A DNA stretch of 64,000 bases from positions 62,001 to 126,000 of the forward strand of contig DDLX01000017.1 of the NCBI GenBank assembly GCA_002340355.1, read 5' to 3'. This document shows, in pieces, positions 62,001-64,000 of the stretch. A model generated the notes under the pieces. The model was given only the letters and a program-made list of their open reading frames with translations. It did not search any database and was not told where the DNA came from. Every line of letters begins with the position of its first letter. Within the stretch, counting starts at the first letter, position 1. The DNA is from Cytophagales bacterium UBA2561. GTDB lineage: Bacteria > Bacteroidota > Bacteroidia > Cytophagales > Thermoflexibacteraceae. The translations under genes and the position numbers were made by a program.

Positions 62001-62423
62001 AATCCGTTTTCAATGCCTAAAATGGAAGACTTGGAAGATCATTTGGCAGGTGAAAATTTAAAGGATATTTTGTCGCAACAATACGATTTAGTCTTAAATG
62101 GTTACGAAATTGGTGGAGGTTCGGTAAGGGCGCATAAATCGGAAATTTTGGCAGCAACCTATCGAAATATGGGTTATGACCATGAAGAAATGCTTAAAAG
62201 TGTCGGGCATATGTACGAATCATTCAAATATGGTGCGCCTCCACACGGCGGAATTGCATGGGGAATTGATCGTTTGATGATGATTTTGGAAAAGAAAATT
62301 TCGATTCGGGAAGTGATGGCATTTCCAAAAACAAACACAGGTGAAGATTTGATGTTTGGAAGTCCTTCGCCACTCTCCAAAACTAAAATTAATGAAGCCA
62401 ATATTGAGGTGATTAAACAATAA
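59085..62423 (+). CDS. GatB-AspRS fusion: amidotransferase subunit B joined to aspartyl-tRNA synthetase
   Basis: One uninterrupted frame of 1112 codons. Residues 1-475 are GatB: V-V-I-G-L-E-S-H near 20, zinc Cys 35, 37, 50 and 53, Y-P-D-L-P-K near 95, and a C-terminal YqeY-like tail domain with G-N-Q-G-K-A-G-I-L-V-G. Residues 476-520 are a Lys/Ser/Thr/Asn linker. Residues 521-1112 are a bacterial-type AspRS: OB-fold anticodon domain (C-G-W-V near 543), motif 1 (I-E-V-E-T-P), motif 2 (F-R-D-E-D-S-R-G-D-R-Q-P-E-F), a GAD insertion domain and motif 3 (W-G-I-D-R-L). His552 in R-D-H-G matches non-discriminating AspRS. The product should form Asp-tRNA(Asn) and, with GatA and GatC, convert it to Asn-tRNA(Asn). 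It is the last gene of gatC-gatA-gatB/aspS. Confidence 0.93.
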   Translation: MQIEELTKELEAQGLEVVIGLESHIRLNTKTKLFCTCPNQEASVPNQNICSVCTGQMGILPAINQEAVRKAIRFGKAVNAGFNEFITWDRKHYEYPDLPKNFQLTQFQNPIIKGGKVACYRDNGTNFEVELEQVHIEEDAAKLVHEKNQSLVDFNKGGVPLIEVVTKPCIKNLKDAATYAQYLQRIVQNINISGANLEKGEFKSDVSVSLRKKNSNDLNPRAEIKNLNSFKFMIEALIKEVGKQLDYYKTHQAPRPEQVTVLWDENLKQTKTMRKKEYSADYRYVLEPDIPMVDIRKELKEIQVEQSSLPFTIETVLIKGKVRPQDAKFFTSDSNRSRVLLEILEEINDVLFVAKILLNNLKPDNYAKIKNTKSLIAICKLFQQEKITSVLLQKSIQELLLNPDFNYLDYFEKNTISDEKITQTIEAVISKNQAIAEEVKAGNQGKAGILVGKVIQKVGRSASGKIIRTKILEYLTTPKKSDSKTENLGKDNTQTTSKKSSQTDEFGTLPKELVEQIIVKENYRTHIISELSKTSISEEVTLCGWVSSVRDHGDLVFIDFRDSTYEILQVRLSRENFVNLDNYAKLKPESVIYVVGKIIQRQQDDYNPSIRTGTIELDTSKLEIINLAKSLPFEIKRANRTSEAVRFKYKFLDHRNVENRKAIINRHKVIKLIRDMLDLENFIEVETPILTAGTDEGAREFIVPSRKYHGSFYTLPQAPQQFKQLLMVGGFDKYFQIARCFRDEDSRGDRQPEFTQLDIEMAFVSMADVIDLNTRLFQEIVRKIYGRKWKMQEFRFLPYYEAIEKYGTDRPDLRFGLEMQDITEIVKETSFQVFTNPIDAGGIVKCIKVDGKYQKKRLSKGQIEKLTALAQSNGLGGLAYIIVNEDNLQSPIIKYLGEDIAERIIEETKAIPNDIVFFSAADAKTANKALDAVRQELGQMLNLIDSKLLAPAWIIDFPLFEETENGGWTFSHNPFSMPKMEDLEDHLAGENLKDILSQQYDLVLNGYEIGGGSVRAHKSEILAATYRNMGYDHEEMLKSVGHMYESFKYGAPPHGGIAWGIDRLMMILEKKISIREVMAFPKTNTGEDLMFGSPSPLSKTKINEANIEVIKQ

Positions 62424-62432
62424 TAAATTAAT

Positions 62433-62473
62433 AATCAAGCCGATAAGGATTTAAGAATTTTATCGGTTTGATT
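62433..62473. terminator. Hairpin between the gatB-aspS fusion and the TolC gene
   Basis: AATCAAGCCGATAA (62433-62446) pairs with TTATCGGTTTGATT (62460-62473), 14 bp with one G-U pair, between two convergent genes. It lacks a long T-run but its position suits a bidirectional terminator. Confidence 0.65.
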
Positions 62474-62505
62474 ATCATTCGATAATATATCTTTCCTACT
62501 TTGCT

Positions 62506-63843
62506 CTAATTTTCTTGTAGAATCCCACCTGTTAGTCGAAGCAAATTAATATGAGTATCACTTAAATTGTAAATAGCTTCCAGTTCAGCAAATGCAGCAT
62601 TCAGAAAATTATTTTGAAGTTGTCTATAATCAAATGAATTAATTAAACCTGTTTTAAAACGCTCTTCAGCCAAATCTAAATTGGTTTTGGCAGTTTCTCG
62701 ATTTTGTAGTGCAATTTGTAATAACTGTTTACGAACATTGTACAAATCTAATGCAGAAGCCAGATTCTGAGAGAGTTGTTGTTTTTGTCGTTCTATCTGT
62801 AAAAGTCCATTTTTTTCTTGTAATACAGCATTTTGAATATTTCGCTGAATGATTCCACCATTGAAAAGAGGAAGAGAAAATGTAAAGTTCATGGCTAAAG
62901 TAGTATTTTGAGCAGATGTTACATCTCCTGAACGTCCATCTAAAAATTGAGCATTAGTCAAATCTTGTCGTGCGGTATTGTAATTTCCAGTAGCTTGAAG
63001 TGAAATTTGTGGTAATCGATCAGCTTGACGTAATTTAACCTCTTGTTGACGAACATTTTGCGTAAATTGTAAGGTTTTTAAATCAATATTTTCAACTATC
63101 ATTTTATTTCGAAGTTCTTCAAAATCATATTCTTGAGCTTCTCCATTTAGTGTATCAGTTAATGTACGAATTAAGTTAGGATTATCTTCAACTAATAAAA
63201 CATTCAACTTTCGAACCGCATTTCGAAGTACAACCTGCTGACTAACAAAACGACTGGAGTCAGTCAAATAATTAGATTTTTCTAAGAGTACTTCTGTAGT
63301 AACAGCGCTTCCTAACTCTCTTTTTAACCTTAAATAATCATATTTATCTCTCGAGAGATTGAGTGCTTCCTGTATAATTTTTAGGCGTTCTTGTTCTAAA
63401 ACTGCACCATAATAAGCTTGCATCACAGCCTGTACTGTATTTTGGATAACTGCCTGTGTAGTTCCTTCAGCTTGCCGTTCTAATTCTGTAAAACGAACTT
63501 TATTCACCCTAACTGCCATTCCATCAAATAATGTCCAACTTAGATTAATGGAAGGTTGTAACTCATTGTTAATCACATCTCCTTGTAAAAAAGAAGCTGG
63601 ATTGGTAGTATGTCGTAACGAATTATTTTGCGTAACATCAAACGAAATGGAGGGAAATCGTCCTGCTTGTCCCCATGAATTATTCTTTTTGGCAACTTCA
63701 GTATTAAGTTTCTCAATTCGAATATCATAATTTTTTTGTAAAGCAATTTCAATGGCTTCAGAAAGTGATAAATTTTCTTGAGCAGAAAGATCGTGAACTT
63801 GATAAAGTACAAAAAAAATCCATATTATCCGAGAAATTTTCAT
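62506..63843 (-). CDS. TolC-family outer membrane efflux channel
   Basis: The 445-residue protein has a signal peptide cut after L-S-A-Q near residue 22. Two outer-membrane-efflux repeats follow (about 25-215 and 235-435), each beginning with a helix and holding strands such as P-S-I-N-L-S-W-T-L-F-D-G and F-T-F-S-L-P-L-F-N-G-G. The latter is the diagnostic L-F-x-G-G of TolC-like channels. It trimerises to span the outer membrane and periplasm for export by an RND, ABC or MFS pump. No partner genes are in view because the window ends 157 bp upstream. Confidence 0.92.
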   Translation of the reverse strand: MKISRIIWIFFVLYQVHDLSAQENLSLSEAIEIALQKNYDIRIEKLNTEVAKKNNSWGQAGRFPSISFDVTQNNSLRHTTNPASFLQGDVINNELQPSINLSWTLFDGMAVRVNKVRFTELERQAEGTTQAVIQNTVQAVMQAYYGAVLEQERLKIIQEALNLSRDKYDYLRLKRELGSAVTTEVLLEKSNYLTDSSRFVSQQVVLRNAVRKLNVLLVEDNPNLIRTLTDTLNGEAQEYDFEELRNKMIVENIDLKTLQFTQNVRQQEVKLRQADRLPQISLQATGNYNTARQDLTNAQFLDGRSGDVTSAQNTTLAMNFTFSLPLFNGGIIQRNIQNAVLQEKNGLLQIERQKQQLSQNLASALDLYNVRKQLLQIALQNRETAKTNLDLAEERFKTGLINSFDYRQLQNNFLNAAFAELEAIYNLSDTHINLLRLTGGILQEN

Positions 63844-64000
63844 TTTGTATTTTTTTAAGAAATAAAATAGTCTTATGATTTAAAAGGTCATTCAGTATTT
63901 AAAACACAGACAGATTGAAGTGGGAAATTACACTAGATTTCTAAGAAGTCATTGCCCAAAATTGCATTATTTCCATTTTACAGCATAAACTACACCCAAT

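Overview
The window is AT-rich, densely coding chromosomal DNA from a member of the Bacteroidota, most likely of the Cytophagia type. Support comes from alternative complex III (ActABCDEF), a TonB receptor paired with a DUF4249 lipoprotein, homologues of type IX secretion and gliding proteins (PorD-, PorE- and RemB-like), a SiaB/SiaC pair, A-rich start regions without strong Shine-Dalgarno sites, and -7 boxes of the TAnnTTTG type. The standard genetic code is used. No rRNA, tRNA, CRISPR array or intact transposase was found.

Layout. 1-6600: the 3' end of fabH, a nitroreductase, a doubly broken STAS-like pseudogene, the str operon rpsL-rpsG-fusA-rpsJ (minus strand) and rlmD. 6650-10500: a MITE-like element, then a DUF4249 lipoprotein and its TonB receptor. 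10500-19700: the complete act operon for the quinol:cytochrome c oxidoreductase, with a six-heme ActA. 20000-27000: heme O synthase and cell-envelope/T9SS-related proteins. 27000-34600: ferritin, WbqC-like, Nudix, accD, a porin and fabD. 34900-39500: two STAS-like paralogues, kdsB, a Fur regulator and argH. 39500-43100: a long structured leader RNA ahead of a cystathionine beta-synthase, a small Cys-rich protein, a lysozyme and yidD. 43500-49500: siaB-siaC, a PorE-like OmpA protein, crcB and speD. 49900-54800: cytochrome oxidase subunits II and I and a HAMP-GAF coiled-coil protein. 54750-57250: a small decayed accessory region bounded by an exact 68-bp direct repeat and holding a tandem-repeat protein and a PBECR-type nuclease. 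57280-62420: gatC, gatA and a gatB-aspS fusion. 62500-63840: a TolC-type channel.

The most striking element is the single 1112-codon reading frame at 59085-62423. It joins a complete GatB amidotransferase subunit to a complete bacterial-type aspartyl-tRNA synthetase, directly downstream of gatC and gatA. Its synthetase half has a His where non-discriminating AspRS enzymes have one. This suggests a covalently tethered machine that makes Asp-tRNA(Asn) and amidates it to Asn-tRNA(Asn). Second in interest is the 200-nt structured leader before the cystathionine beta-synthase gene, which has two mutually exclusive sets of pairings, as a riboswitch would.

Respiration is spread over three loci here: act operon -> ctaB (heme O) -> coxBA. 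Together they describe an electron path from quinol through ACIII to an A-type oxidase. Subunits III/IV, heme A synthase and Cu-insertion factors are not in the window.
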